From positions 1-43,454 of the forward strand of contig JAIVHB010000001.1 of the NCBI GenBank assembly GCA_020201275.1: 43,454 bases of DNA, given 5' to 3'. Numbering within the stretch: position 1 is the first letter of the stretch; the number at the start of each line of letters is the position of its first letter. The notes under the pieces are model-generated. The model was given only the letters and a program-made list of their open reading frames with translations, did not search any database and was not told the DNA's origin. Origin of the DNA: Rhodothermaceae bacterium (GTDB lineage Bacteria > Bacteroidota > Rhodothermia > Balneolales > Cyclonatronaceae). The translations under genes were made by a program, and so were the position numbers. Positions 7,522 to 17,500 of the stretch are shown piece by piece.

Positions 7522-9543
7522 ATGAATGTATTAACTGAATATGTTTGGCTGATTGTTGCCATCCCGTTGCTGGGTTTTCTGATCAACGGTTTACTTGGCC
7601 TTTCGTCGGAAGGTTACAGAAAACAGAAAACCCTGATAGGTTCTCTTGCCACAATTGCCGTTTTTATCCCTTTCCTGATGGCTGTCGGCATATTTCTGTC
7701 GTTGGGAGCCGATTCTGAAGCCGTTGTTGTACGGTTGTTCACCTGGATTGAGGCAGGTGCGTTCACCTCCGATATCGCTTACCGGGTGGATCAGCTGTCG
7801 ATTATCATGGTGCTTTTCGTAACGGGTGTAGGTGCGCTCATCCACCTGTATTCCATGGGATACATGAAAGATGATGAGGGTTACTGGAAGTTTTTTGCCT
7901 ACATGAACCTTTTCATTTTCGCCATGCTCAACCTGGTTCTGGGCAATAACCTGCTGCTGCTTTTCCTGGGATGGGAAGGCGTGGGGCTCTGTTCCTATCT
8001 GCTTATCGGTTTCTGGTACGGCGACATGGCCAAATCTGAGGCGGGCCAAAAGGCGTTCATCTACAACCGGGTGGGCGATTTTGCGTTCCTGATAGCCATG
8101 TTCCTGGTATTTATTTCGGTTGGAAGCCTCGATTTTGACGTCATCTTCGCCGGCCTCAGCCAGATTCCGGGCGATTACGTTTTCTGGATTGCCATTCTGA
8201 TGTTCATCGGAGCAACCGGTAAGAGCGCACAGATTCCATTGTTTGTATGGCTGCCCGATGCGATGGCCGGTCCCACACCCGTTTCCGCCCTCATTCATGC
8301 GGCCACTATGGTAACCTCCGGTGTCTATCTTATTGCCCGTTTCTCCGGTCTTTATGTGCTAACACCCGAGGTTATGCTGTTTGTAGCTGTAATCGGTGCC
8401 CTCACCGCCATCGTAGCCGCTACCATTGCCCTCACTCAGTACGACATCAAGCGTGTACTGGCCTATTCCACGGTATCGCAGCTGGGATTCATGTTCCTGG
8501 CCCTGGGCTCCGGCGGGTTTATAGCCGCGATGTTCCATGTGGTTACCCATGCCTTCTTCAAAGCCTGCCTCTTCCTCGGATCCGGATCCGTTATACATGC
8601 CATGCACCATGTGGAGCACAAACTGCATGATAAAGGCAACGATGTGCATTTCGACCCGCAGGATATGCGCAATATGGGAGGGTTGCGTGAGTACATGCCC
8701 TCCACCTACAAAACCTTCCTGCTGTCTACCTTTGCCATTGCGGGCATACCGATATTTTCCGGCTTTTTCTCAAAAGATGAGATTCTGGCCATGGTGTTCA
8801 ATGCCGGCCTTGGGCAGTATGGCACCGTTTACTTCTTTCTCTGGGGTATTGCCGTTATCACGGCATTCCTTACTGCATTCTATATGTTCAGACTTACACT
8901 CACCACATTCCACGGAAGCTTCAAACTTCCGAAGCTTATACGTGGTGCTGAAGGATCCGAGAAGTATCTGCACGAAAGTCCGTCGACCATGACTTCGGCC
9001 CTCTGGGTGCTGGCGGTGCTGGCGGTGGTCGGCGGCCTGATGGGAGTGCCCGACTTTTTCGTTTCAACATTTACAGGTGAATCGGCCCACATCAACTGGC
9101 TGCACGGCTGGCTTGAGGGGGTAACCCACGAACCCCCGCTTATACTCAGCTATGCCGTTAAATGGATTCTGCTGGCTCTTGCCATTGTGGTGGCTGTGAG
9201 TGCGGTAATACTGGCTTATAAAGTATACGACAACGACCGTGGGGTTGAAACCGATGCCGCCATCGCCAAACGATTCGGTGGCCTGTACGATCTCTGGGCA
9301 GACAAGTACAATGTTGACGAGATCTATGAAACCATGGTCATTAATCCGCTTGTAAAGGTATCAGACCGGGTTCTGGCAGTGTTTGATATCAAAATAGTTG
9401 ATGGTTTTGTCAACTTCATCGGCGCGTTTGTACGCTTTTTCGGTGGGCTTTTCAGATACTTCCAGACCGGTGTTACACAGAACTATGCGTTTGCCCTTGT
9501 TCTGGGAGTGGTAGTGGTACTTGGGATGTTAATCTTCGGATAA
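7522..9543 (+). CDS. nuoL: NADH-quinone oxidoreductase subunit L
   Basis: NuoL is the distal antiporter-like proton pump of complex I. The protein has 673 residues with many membrane helices. Key segments are the glutamate helix GWEGVGLCSYLLIGFWY near residue 150 and the lysine-bearing broken helix TGKSAQIPLFVWLPDAM near residue 232, followed by GPTPVSALIHAATMV. The C-terminal part (after about 560) contains the long horizontal lateral helix region typical of NuoL rather than NuoM/N. A 45-base gap separates it from nuoK, and nuoM begins 13 bases after its stop. Confidence 0.96.
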   Translation: MNVLTEYVWLIVAIPLLGFLINGLLGLSSEGYRKQKTLIGSLATIAVFIPFLMAVGIFLSLGADSEAVVVRLFTWIEAGAFTSDIAYRVDQLSIIMVLFVTGVGALIHLYSMGYMKDDEGYWKFFAYMNLFIFAMLNLVLGNNLLLLFLGWEGVGLCSYLLIGFWYGDMAKSEAGQKAFIYNRVGDFAFLIAMFLVFISVGSLDFDVIFAGLSQIPGDYVFWIAILMFIGATGKSAQIPLFVWLPDAMAGPTPVSALIHAATMVTSGVYLIARFSGLYVLTPEVMLFVAVIGALTAIVAATIALTQYDIKRVLAYSTVSQLGFMFLALGSGGFIAAMFHVVTHAFFKACLFLGSGSVIHAMHHVEHKLHDKGNDVHFDPQDMRNMGGLREYMPSTYKTFLLSTFAIAGIPIFSGFFSKDEILAMVFNAGLGQYGTVYFFLWGIAVITAFLTAFYMFRLTLTTFHGSFKLPKLIRGAEGSEKYLHESPSTMTSALWVLAVLAVVGGLMGVPDFFVSTFTGESAHINWLHGWLEGVTHEPPLILSYAVKWILLALAIVVAVSAVILAYKVYDNDRGVETDAAIAKRFGGLYDLWADKYNVDEIYETMVINPLVKVSDRVLAVFDIKIVDGFVNFIGAFVRFFGGLFRYFQTGVTQNYAFALVLGVVVVLGMLIFG

Positions 9544-9556
9544 ATTCAGTTTCCTG

Positions 9557-11164
9557 ATGGATATTCTTTTACAGATCGTTATTTACCTGCCGCTTCTCGG
9601 AGCGCTGGTTCTTCTGGCTGCACGCACAGATGAGATGGTGCGTATGATCAGCCTTTTTGTTACACTGGCAAGCTTTGCCCTGTCGGTGCCCCTGATGCTG
9701 AATTTTGATGTGGCCAATTCGCATGTGGGCCAGTTTATGACGGAGACGGGCCCTCTTCTGGCCGGACTGGATGTTAAGTACATTACCGCGCTCGACGGCC
9801 TGAGCCTGCTGTTGTTCATGCTCACCACTTTTTTTGGCCCGATAGTGGTGCTGTCTGCGTGGACATCCATCAGGAAGCATGTGAAGGGTTTCTTTGCCAT
9901 GCTGCTAATTCTGCAAACAGGTTCGCTGGGGGTATTCGCCTCGCTTGATCTGGTCGTTTTCTATGTATTCTTCGAGGTGACTCTTATCCCGATGTACTTC
10001 CTTATCGGTATCTGGGGCGGTGATGGCCGGATTGCTGCCACCATCAAATTCTTTCTGTACACACTGGTCGGCTCCCTCATCATGCTGGTAGCGTTAATCT
10101 ATCTCGGCTTCCATGCCGGTGATGCCATTAACAACGGGGTATTTACCACAGACTGGCGCCTGCTCAGCAGCCCGGCCTATCAGATCGGCCTGGTTGAGCA
10201 AACATGGATGTTCCTTGCATTTGCGCTTGCATTCAGTATCAAGGTACCCTTGTTCCCCTTCCATACCTGGCTGCCGTACGCCCACACAGAGGCACCGACT
10301 GCCGGCTCTGTAGTACTTGCGGCGATCATGCTGAAGATGGGAACCTACGGTCTGGTCAGGTTCTGCCTTCCTTTTTTCCCGAATGCTACCGAGGCTTTCG
10401 CTCCCTGGATGGGTGCACTGGCCGTAATCGGTATCATTTACGGGGCACTTGTGGCCATGGTGCAGAAAGACGTCAAGAAGCTTGTAGCCTACTCATCGGT
10501 GAGCCACCTCGGCTTTGTAGTACTCGGCATCTTTGCCCTGAACACCATGGCTGTGCAGGGTGCCATCATACAGATGGTGAACCACGGCCTTTCTACCGGG
10601 GCGCTCTTCCTTATTGTCGGCATGATCTACGACCGCAGGCATACCCGGATGATTTCCGATTTCGGCGGGCTGAGTGGTGTGATGCCGGTATTTGCCGTAT
10701 TCTTCATGATTGCCACACTGGCTTCGGTCGGGTTGCCGGGACTGAACGGGTTTGTAGGCGAATTTCTGATCCTGAACGGAGCATTCCATTCCGACGTGCT
10801 CAATTCCTTCTGGTTCACCATTTTCGGTGCAACTGGAGTTATTCTTGCTGCTGTTTATATGTTGTGGATGTACAGGAGAGTGATGTTCGGACCGGTTACC
10901 AACAAACTCAATGAAAAACTGGCCGACCTGAACGCACGCGAAATAACCCTTCTTGTACCGGTGATGATCTTCATCGTGTGGATCGGTATCCGGCCAACCC
11001 ATTTTACACAGTATTCCGAGCATCAGGTTACGCAGCTGCTGGAGGAATCGCGCCAGAAAAGCGCCTCGATCATGCAGGCGGCAAGGGCAGACGAACTTCC
11101 TGGCTGGGCCGGAAAATTCTACGATATCACACAAGAATTCGCATCCAAAATCGGAGAAGAATAA
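9557..11164 (+). CDS. nuoM: NADH-quinone oxidoreductase subunit M
   Basis: NuoM is an antiporter-like proton channel of the complex I membrane arm. It has 535 residues. Visible motifs are the glutamate helix FFEVTLIPMYFLIGIWGG near 140-157 and the lysine helix FSIKVPLFPFHTWLPYAH near 225-242, followed by TEAPTAGSVVLAAIMLKMG. The C-terminus extends about 40 residues past the last helix as a soluble, charged tail. Its TAA stop shares one base with the ATG of the pterin dehydratase gene (TAATG), suggesting coupled translation. Confidence 0.96.
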   Translation: MDILLQIVIYLPLLGALVLLAARTDEMVRMISLFVTLASFALSVPLMLNFDVANSHVGQFMTETGPLLAGLDVKYITALDGLSLLLFMLTTFFGPIVVLSAWTSIRKHVKGFFAMLLILQTGSLGVFASLDLVVFYVFFEVTLIPMYFLIGIWGGDGRIAATIKFFLYTLVGSLIMLVALIYLGFHAGDAINNGVFTTDWRLLSSPAYQIGLVEQTWMFLAFALAFSIKVPLFPFHTWLPYAHTEAPTAGSVVLAAIMLKMGTYGLVRFCLPFFPNATEAFAPWMGALAVIGIIYGALVAMVQKDVKKLVAYSSVSHLGFVVLGIFALNTMAVQGAIIQMVNHGLSTGALFLIVGMIYDRRHTRMISDFGGLSGVMPVFAVFFMIATLASVGLPGLNGFVGEFLILNGAFHSDVLNSFWFTIFGATGVILAAVYMLWMYRRVMFGPVTNKLNEKLADLNAREITLLVPVMIFIVWIGIRPTHFTQYSEHQVTQLLEESRQKSASIMQAARADELPGWAGKFYDITQEFASKIGEE

Positions 11165-11448
11165 TGAGTACCCCGTTGTCTGAAACTCAGATTAAAGACA
11201 GCCTTACAGCACTCGACGGCTGGAGAACCGAAGGCGACAAACTGATGAAGGATTTCAAATTTCCCGGCTTCAGAGAGGCTATGGCTTTCATGGTAAGGGT
11301 TGGATTTGAGGCTGAAGAACAGGGCCACCACCCGGAGATGTTCAATGTGTACAACAACGTAACTATCGGGCTGGCAACGCACGATGCCGGTAACAAGGTT
11401 ACGGCCATGGATGTGAAACTGGCCAAAGCGATCGATACTCTATTATAA
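11164..11448 (+). CDS. pcd: Pterin-4a-carbinolamine dehydratase (PCD/DCoH family)
   Basis: PCD dehydrates 4a-hydroxytetrahydropterin formed by aromatic amino-acid hydroxylases; bacterial versions have also been linked to molybdopterin metabolism. The 94-residue protein matches the normal length and carries the active-site motif EQGHHPEMFNVYNNV plus the T-HDAGNKVTAMD segment and ending KLAKAID. It lies inside the nuo operon: its ATG overlaps the nuoM stop, and the nuoN start follows 12 bases after its own stop. A pcd homologue among complex I genes has been reported for Rhodothermus marinus, so the association is a lineage trait rather than a chance insertion. Why a pterin enzyme travels with complex I is unknown. 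Confidence 0.93.
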   Translation: MSTPLSETQIKDSLTALDGWRTEGDKLMKDFKFPGFREAMAFMVRVGFEAEEQGHHPEMFNVYNNVTIGLATHDAGNKVTAMDVKLAKAIDTLL

Positions 11449-11460
11449 TTGCATTTGCAG

Positions 11461-12912
11461 ATGGAAATTTTAAACGACATGGTTCTCTACCTGCCCGCTA
11501 TTATCATTGCGCTGGCCGGGCTCATTGTTATGATGGTGGATGCCTACACGAAGAATACGGCCACGATCTATACCGTATCGGTCGGATCACTGGTACTGGC
11601 ACTCGCTGCAGCGGTTTACGGTCTTTTTTTACCGTCGGCGGAGATTTTTTACGGTATGGCCACAACGGGCGGAACGGCGGCATTCGGCACGGCACTTGTT
11701 GTGGCGGCAACCCTGTTTGTAGTGGTGCTGTCCAGAGAGTACCTCACCGGCATCAATCACAATTTTGCGGAGGTTTATACCCTCATTCTTTTCGGAACGG
11801 TAGGAATGATCGTGCTGGCAACGGCCAGCGACCTGGTTACCGTATTTCTGGGACTTGAAACCATGTCGATTGCCTTGTATGTGCTGGCCGGTATTGTAAG
11901 GGATGAGAAAACGGGAATCGAGGCTGCTCTGAAATATTTCCTTCTCGGTTCATTCGCAACAGGATTTTTTCTGTACGGAATCGCGCTGCTATATGGTGCA
12001 ACCGGAACAACACGTCTGGCCGAGATCGGTCTGTATGCCGATGCAGGCCTGATCTACTGGGCAGGAGTGGGGCTGCTGCTCGTCGGATTCTTCTTTAAAG
12101 TTTCGGTGGTTCCCTTCCACATGTGGACACCCGACGTTTATGAGGGCGCGCCGACAACCATTACCGCCTATATGGCTACAGCAGCGAAGACGGCTGCCTT
12201 TGTATCCCTCATACTGATACTGGAGAGGGCCATACCCCTTGCCGTTGAACAGTGGAGCAGTGTGCTTGTGGTGATCGCCATACTCACCATGGTACTCGGT
12301 AATACTGTAGCCATGGTACAGAACAATGTAAAGCGGATGCTGGCCTATTCCAGTATAGCCCATGCCGGTTATGTTCTCGTGGGTCTTGCCGCCGGCACGG
12401 CCGCCGGTTATTCGGCGGTGCTGTATTATCTGCTGGCCTATACCCTGATGAATATCGGAGCCTTTGGCGTGGTGGCCTATTATGAGCGCCACAAGGGCAT
12501 GAAATTCAACAGTGTTGACCAGTATGCCGGGTTGGGGTACAAGCAACCCATGATGGCCGTACTTCTCGGAATATTTCTCTTCTCGCTTGCCGGGATCCCA
12601 CCGTTTGCCGGATTCATCGGCAAGTACCAGGTCTTTGCGGCAGCCATACAGGCCGATCTGATCGGGCTTGCCATAGTAGGTGTATTGGCAAGTGTGGCGG
12701 GGGTATACTACTACCTGCGCGTTCTTGTGTTTTTGTACATGAAGGAAGGCACAGAAGAAATTGAACTCACCCGGGCCGGGGTGCCTTACAGATTTGTACT
12801 GCTGCTGCTGGCGTTACTCACTATCTATTTCGGGATTCTACCGGGCGGGTTATCGGAGCTTCTAACGGGATTCTATCAGGGCTCACTTTATTCAGTTGCC
12901 CCGCTGCCCTGA
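11461..12912 (+). CDS. nuoN: NADH-quinone oxidoreductase subunit N
   Basis: NuoN is the antiporter-like subunit of complex I next to NuoK. Starting at the ATG at 11461 (MEILNDMVLYLP) gives 483 residues; TTG codons at 11449 and 11455 are less likely starts. Seen are the glutamate helix FLGLETMSIALYVLAG and the lysine helix FFFKVSVVPFHMWTPDVYEG, then GAPTTITAYMAT. It is the last gene of the cluster, and a separate promoter precedes rpsF about 100 bases on. Confidence 0.95.
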   Translation: MEILNDMVLYLPAIIIALAGLIVMMVDAYTKNTATIYTVSVGSLVLALAAAVYGLFLPSAEIFYGMATTGGTAAFGTALVVAATLFVVVLSREYLTGINHNFAEVYTLILFGTVGMIVLATASDLVTVFLGLETMSIALYVLAGIVRDEKTGIEAALKYFLLGSFATGFFLYGIALLYGATGTTRLAEIGLYADAGLIYWAGVGLLLVGFFFKVSVVPFHMWTPDVYEGAPTTITAYMATAAKTAAFVSLILILERAIPLAVEQWSSVLVVIAILTMVLGNTVAMVQNNVKRMLAYSSIAHAGYVLVGLAAGTAAGYSAVLYYLLAYTLMNIGAFGVVAYYERHKGMKFNSVDQYAGLGYKQPMMAVLLGIFLFSLAGIPPFAGFIGKYQVFAAAIQADLIGLAIVGVLASVAGVYYYLRVLVFLYMKEGTEEIELTRAGVPYRFVLLLLALLTIYFGILPGGLSELLTGFYQGSLYSVAPLP

Positions 12913-12913
12913 G

Positions 12914-12944
12914 TTGTACTGGCTCAGGAATAGTTGTATATTTA
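12914..12944 (+). promoter_or_regulatory. Probable promoter of rpsF-rpsR-rplI
   Basis: TATATTTA (12937-12944) matches TAnnTTTG in all but the last base. TTG at 12914-12916 lies 20 bases upstream, which fits the Bacteroidota -33/-7 spacing. The leader to rpsF would be about 60 bases. Confidence 0.45.
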
Positions 12945-13009
12945 AGGCTTCCTGCTATCGGGATTCCCCGATGGCTGTTGTAAACATCCAAAGGAAACCT
13001 ATATAATAA

Positions 13010-13390
13010 ATGAAAAAAAACTATTACGAACTAACCTTCATCGTGAATGCTGTTCTCGATGAGGAGCAGATCAAAGCATCCGTTGAGAAGTATAAAGACT
13101 TCATCACCAACGGTGGAGCTGAAATTGAAGAGATCGATGAGTGGGGCATTCAGCGCTTCGCTTACGAGATGGACGGGAAAAACAGCGGATTCTACGTAAA
13201 TGCCTTTTTTACGGCCCCTGTAGACCTGATAGCCAAAATGGAACGTCAGATGCTGATTGATGACAACATCCTCCGCTTTCTGACCCTTAAATATGACAAT
13301 AAAATGCTTCATCACCGCGATCTTCAGAAAAAGGGCAAATTGCCTGTTGTTTTTGAACCGCGTGAAAAAGAAGCCACAGAGGAAAGCTAA
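13010..13390 (+). CDS. rpsF: 30S ribosomal protein S6
   Basis: S6 binds 16S rRNA together with S18 in the 30S platform. The protein has 126 residues, begins MKKNYYELTFIVN as is typical, and contains the conserved IDEWGIQRFAYEM and GFYVNAFFTAP segments. The tail after residue 105 is charged and low-complexity, ending in EEATEES-like acidic residues. It leads the rpsF-rpsR-rplI operon; the ssb gene found between rpsF and rpsR in many bacteria is absent here. Confidence 0.96.
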   Translation: MKKNYYELTFIVNAVLDEEQIKASVEKYKDFITNGGAEIEEIDEWGIQRFAYEMDGKNSGFYVNAFFTAPVDLIAKMERQMLIDDNILRFLTLKYDNKMLHHRDLQKKGKLPVVFEPREKEATEES

Positions 13391-13426
13391 CCCATCAAAC
13401 GATCTACTAAAAAACCAGCAAACAGT

Positions 13427-13678
13427 ATGCTTAAAAATCCACAGCACCCGAAAAAGGGCAACCTCCGTAACAAAGAGTGCAAATTTTCTAAAGCAGGCGT
13501 CATATACATCGACTACAAAGATGTTAAAACCCTTCAGCGGTTTACAAACGACCAGGGGAAAATACTGCCCCGCCGCGTAACCGGTACAAGTGCCCGGTAT
13601 CAGCGTCAATTGACCAAAGCAATCAAAAGGGCACGCCATCTTGGCCTCATGCCGTTTGTTGCTGAAAACCTGCGTTAA
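13427..13678 (+). CDS. rpsR: 30S ribosomal protein S18
   Basis: S18 pairs with S6 on the 30S platform. It is 83 residues, with the diagnostic core [34 protein letters not shown] and [14 protein letters not shown]. It retains a single cysteine near the N-terminus (NKECKF). It begins 36 bases after rpsF and 25 bases before rplI. Confidence 0.97.
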   Translation: MLKNPQHPKKGNLRNKECKFSKAGVIYIDYKDVKTLQRFTNDQGKILPRRVTGTSARYQRQLTKAIKRARHLGLMPFVAENLR

Positions 13679-13703
13679 TCATAGCACCCGGAGATAACAA
13701 ATT

Positions 13704-14153
13704 ATGAAACTGATATTAAAACAGGATGTTGCCACTGTTGGAGAACGCGGCGATATCGTTGATGTAAAAGACGGTTACGGACGTAACTACCTGATACCCC
13801 AGGGTCTGGCTATTTTCGCCAGTAAATCTGCCATCCGTACTGCGGAAAATGAAGAAAAGCAGATTTCCCTGAAAAAAGAACTGGACATCAAAAATGCAAC
13901 AAAACTTGCAGAAAAGATTGCTGCTACGTCCATTACCCTCACGGTAAAAGCCGGTGAAGACGGGAAAATATTCGGTACAATTACCACCCAGCAGGTTGCC
14001 GATGCACTGGCTGAAAAAGGTCTTGAAATCGACCGTCGTAAAATTGACATCACATCCGATGTGAAGGCACTCGGAGAGTATGCGGCAACGGTTGCCCTTA
14101 CAAAAGACATCAAACCGGAGCTTAAAATCTGGGTTGTTAAAGAAGAAGAGTAA
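13704..14153 (+). CDS. rplI: 50S ribosomal protein L9
   Basis: L9 bridges domains of 23S rRNA at the L1 side of the large subunit. It is 149 residues, with the N-terminal signature MKLILKQDVATVGERGDIV and DGYGRNYLIPQGLA, a connecting charged helix, and a C-terminal domain with KAGEDGKIFGTITTQQ and RKIDITSDVKALGEY. It ends the S6-S18-L9 operon in front of a strong terminator. Confidence 0.97.
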   Translation: MKLILKQDVATVGERGDIVDVKDGYGRNYLIPQGLAIFASKSAIRTAENEEKQISLKKELDIKNATKLAEKIAATSITLTVKAGEDGKIFGTITTQQVADALAEKGLEIDRRKIDITSDVKALGEYAATVALTKDIKPELKIWVVKEEE

Positions 14154-14194
14154 CCTTTTCCGGTTCTTAACTGTCTGATTCTGAAAAAACATGC

Positions 14195-14227
14195 AAGGCC
14201 ATCCCGGTTTGGGATGGCCTTCTTTAT
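14195..14227 (+). terminator. Rho-independent terminator after rplI
   Basis: A perfect 11-bp stem (14195-14205 with 14211-14221), loop GGTTT, and a CTTTATT tail. The group II intron remnant begins three bases later; class C introns are known to target the 3' side of such hairpins. Confidence 0.92.
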
Positions 14228-14229
14228 TG

Positions 14230-14322
14230 GTGCGCCCGGCAGGGCGCATTAACTTGGGAGTGAAAGTCTCCTATGCACCCGACAGGGGGAAGCATTAGCC
14301 GAACGGCGAGGGTGTACCCGGT
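14230..14322 (+). mobile_element. Truncated 5' end of a group II intron (class C-like), domain I remnant
   Basis: The stretch starts GTGCGCCCGGCAGGGCGC, the standard 5' end of bacterial group II introns. It continues with GGGAGTGAAAGTCTCC and AGCATTAGCCGAACGGCG followed by AGGGTGT. From memory these blocks line up in order with domain I of the Oceanobacillus iheyensis class C intron (GUGUGCCCGGCA, AGGGUGAGAGUCCC, GUUAGCCUAACGCAAGGGUGU). After AGGGTGT the similarity stops: there is no further domain I, no maturase/reverse transcriptase gene, no domain V hairpin and no 3' splice site. It is therefore a dead fragment of about 90 bases. Its place just after the rplI terminator stem fits the class C target preference. 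Confidence 0.82.
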
Positions 14323-14326
14323 TAAT

Positions 14327-14386
14327 GATGGCAGCTTCCCGTGTTGTCAGTTTCTGTGTGATGCAGCTTCCCCGAGTTGGCAGTTC
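14327..14386 (+). repeat. Two imperfect 27-base direct repeats
   Basis: GATGGCAGCTTCCC-GTGTTGTCAG (from 14327) recurs as GATGCAGCTTCCCC-GAGTTGGCAG (from 14360), about 33 bases apart. It lies between the intron remnant and the barrel protein gene. No other function is evident in the stretch 14323-14501. Confidence 0.5.
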
Positions 14387-14501
14387 AGATGGAGAAATGG
14401 AGAACATCATTTATATTAGCGGGTAATCTTACATCCAGCAGATTATTTATTGACCAGGGATACCAAACTTCCATTCACGATTCTGACACAGTAAACTGAT
14501 T

Positions 14502-17500
14502 GTGTGCTCATTCAAGCCGCATTTGTGGATATTGCTATCGGTACCCCTGCTCCTTTCGTACGAGTATGGCCTTGCCCAGACAGGGCTTGAACGGGTACGT
14601 TCTGTTGAAGTTGCCGGTGCCGGGCAACCGCTTTTTCTCGACTACTTCGTGATAGAGTCGGATCTAAGGGTCTATCTGGCCGACAGCCTCATTTCACCGC
14701 AGGAATGGACTTACAGTCAGGCTGAGGGTACATGGCAGCTGAACCGGCCGTTCTGGCCCGATGATGAACCGCGGATACTCACTTTCCGATACCGTGTGAT
14801 TCCCGTCTCGCTGCAACCGGTTTACAGGGCAAGGGAACTGGTACCTGCAGAAACAGACACCGCCGAAGGGCTGCCCGATGGTACTGCCCTTGTAAGCAGG
14901 CCCTTTACCCGGAGTGATCTGTTCGGTGATTCCCGGCTCACACGCAGCGGTTCATTATCGAGGGGTATTTCGTTTGGCACCAACAGGGATTTCAGCCTTG
15001 AGAGTGGTCTGCGTTTCGAACTGAGCGGGTATATTACCGATGATGTTGAGGTGCTTGCAACCCTTACCGATCAGACAACACCCATCCAGCCCGACGGAAG
15101 TACACAGAACCTGCGTGAGTTCGACAAGGTGTATATCCGCCTGAACAGTCCTTACGGACAGGTACAGCTCGGCGATATCGATGTATCACTACAGAACAGT
15201 CAGTTTGCCCGTGTACAGCGCCGCCTTCAGGGAGCCGATGTACTTACTTCATCGCCACAGATAGGAAGTCTGAACGCGGCAGGGGCCGTAGTTCGCGGTG
15301 AATTCCGAACGCAGTCCCTGGCGGGATCAGACGGGGTTCAGGGCCCCTACAGGCTCAGCGGGTCGAAGGGAGAACAGTTTATCATTGTGCTGGCCGGAAC
15401 CGAGAGGGTTTACCTCGACGGGGTCAGGCTTAACCGGGGCGAGGAAAACGATTATGTGATCGATTATGGCCTGGGTGAGATCACCTTTACAGCCAGCCGG
15501 ATCATGACCAACGCAAGCCGCATCGTGGTTGAGTTCCAGTACATCACACAGGAATACACCCGAACCATCATTGCAACCGAGGCCGAAGCCGGTAACCTGA
15601 TGGATGGCAGGTGGATGGTAGGTGCGAGTTTCATCCGTGAGTCTGACGATAAGAACCTGTTGTCGGAGTTCGGCCTGAGCGATGAAGAACGGTCTATACT
15701 GGAAATGGCCGGCAACGATCCTGATCAGGCCGTTATAAGCGGGGTCGATTCGGTCGGTTTCAGCCGGGATGCCGATTATATACTCTACGCCCGGCGCGAT
15801 ACGGTTTTCCAGGGCCAGCCCTACTCAATTTTCCGGCATGAGCCGGGCGACACGTCCGGTGTATTCAGGGTGAGGTTCAGCCGTGTGGATGACGGAACAG
15901 GCTCGTACCGCCGTGCCAGAAGCACCTCGAACGGTATCGTCTATGAATGGGTGGGCCCGGGCCGGGGCAATTATGAGCCGTTCCGGAGAATCCCGGCACC
16001 CGAAAACCGGATTATGGCCACTATCAGAAGCAGTTACCGCATTACCCCCGACATCTCCATTTATGGTGAGCTCGCCGGCAGCAGTTTCGACCGGAACCGT
16101 TTCTCGAGCTTGGGCAACACGAATAATAACGACAGCGGCTACTATACCGGAATCAGCATTACCGAAACGGAAACCGTTGCCGGGTTAATCTCATTTGATT
16201 TCAGCCATCGTTTTACCGGCCGCAATTTCAGTTACTTCGACCGTATACGTGATGTAGAGTTCGACAGGACCTGGAATATAACCGATACGGAAATTACAGG
16301 TGAGCGCATATCTGAGGCTGCAATGGCCTGGCAACCCGCATCAGAAACCCGGTTCAAATACACATTCGGCATACTCGGCCGCGCTGATATTGGAGCCTTC
16401 AGGCACAATGCAGGTCTGGTCAGCCGCGAAGAGGGGCTTCCGTTTATAGAATACGATGTAACCTATGCCGATAGCAGGGAAGAACTGTTTGGCGTAAAAG
16501 GACAGTGGCTGAGGCAGACAGGCACCGCCGGCTATGATGTGGCTGCAGGATCGCATACGATAACTCCCGGCTTCAGGGTTGAACATGAAAACCGCGAACA
16601 GGTTCTGATCGGTACCGACTCGCTCACCCGTCAGAGTCTGATGTTTCTGGATCTGATGCCGGGTCTCACTTTCCGTTCATCCGAAGACCGGTTTAAGGCA
16701 TCCTTTTCATATGCATTTCGCGATGACAACCGGGCAGACAGGGGGCTGATGAGGGATGAATCCCGTTCGTTTACCCGGCGGTATTCTGTAGAGTACCGTC
16801 CCGGAGCCGTGATGCAGACAACCAATACGCTTGCCTTCAGAAAGCGGGAATATTCCGATTATTTCAGGGAAACATTGCAGTTTCAGGACAACAGAAGTGT
16901 AGTTCTGCAGTCGAACACCTTGTTCCGGCCGATGAACCGCTTTATTGACCTGCTCCTGTTTTACGAGATCAATACCGAAAGCCGGGCCCTGTTGCAGGAG
17001 ACTTTTATAGAGATTGGTCCTGAACTTGGCCAGTATATATGGGTTGACCTGAACAACGACGGGGTGCAGCAGATCGATGAATTCTTCCCGGCAACTGTAC
17101 CCGGCGAAGGGATTTATGTTAAGCAGTTTATCCCATCCGATGAGCTTTTTCCTGTGATCTCCCTTAATACCCGCCTGAGAAGCAGGATCAGTCCCGAAAG
17201 GATTATCAGGGCTGATGCATCCAATCCAACAGTGCTGGAAATTCTTCGGAACATAGAACTTAACAGCGTTCTCGACATCAGAGAGCGCAATACGACCAGC
17301 CGATTGGAAGATATATATCTGCTGAGGCTGAATACATTCAGAGACGATTCACTCACAATCGAAGGGCGCCTATACTGGCAGCAGGAGGTAGATCTGTTCA
17401 CACAGAGCCGGCTGTTCGATCTCAGATTTTCAGTTGATCAGAACCTTGGCCTTAACAGAAGGGCGACTGGTCTTGATGAGCAAGAGTCGGTTTCCTTCCG

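Noticed and set aside
10204-10914. Forward frame of 236 codons inside nuoM
   Set aside because: It is a shifted frame of nuoM; Cys/Arg/His-rich and without hydrophobic helices.
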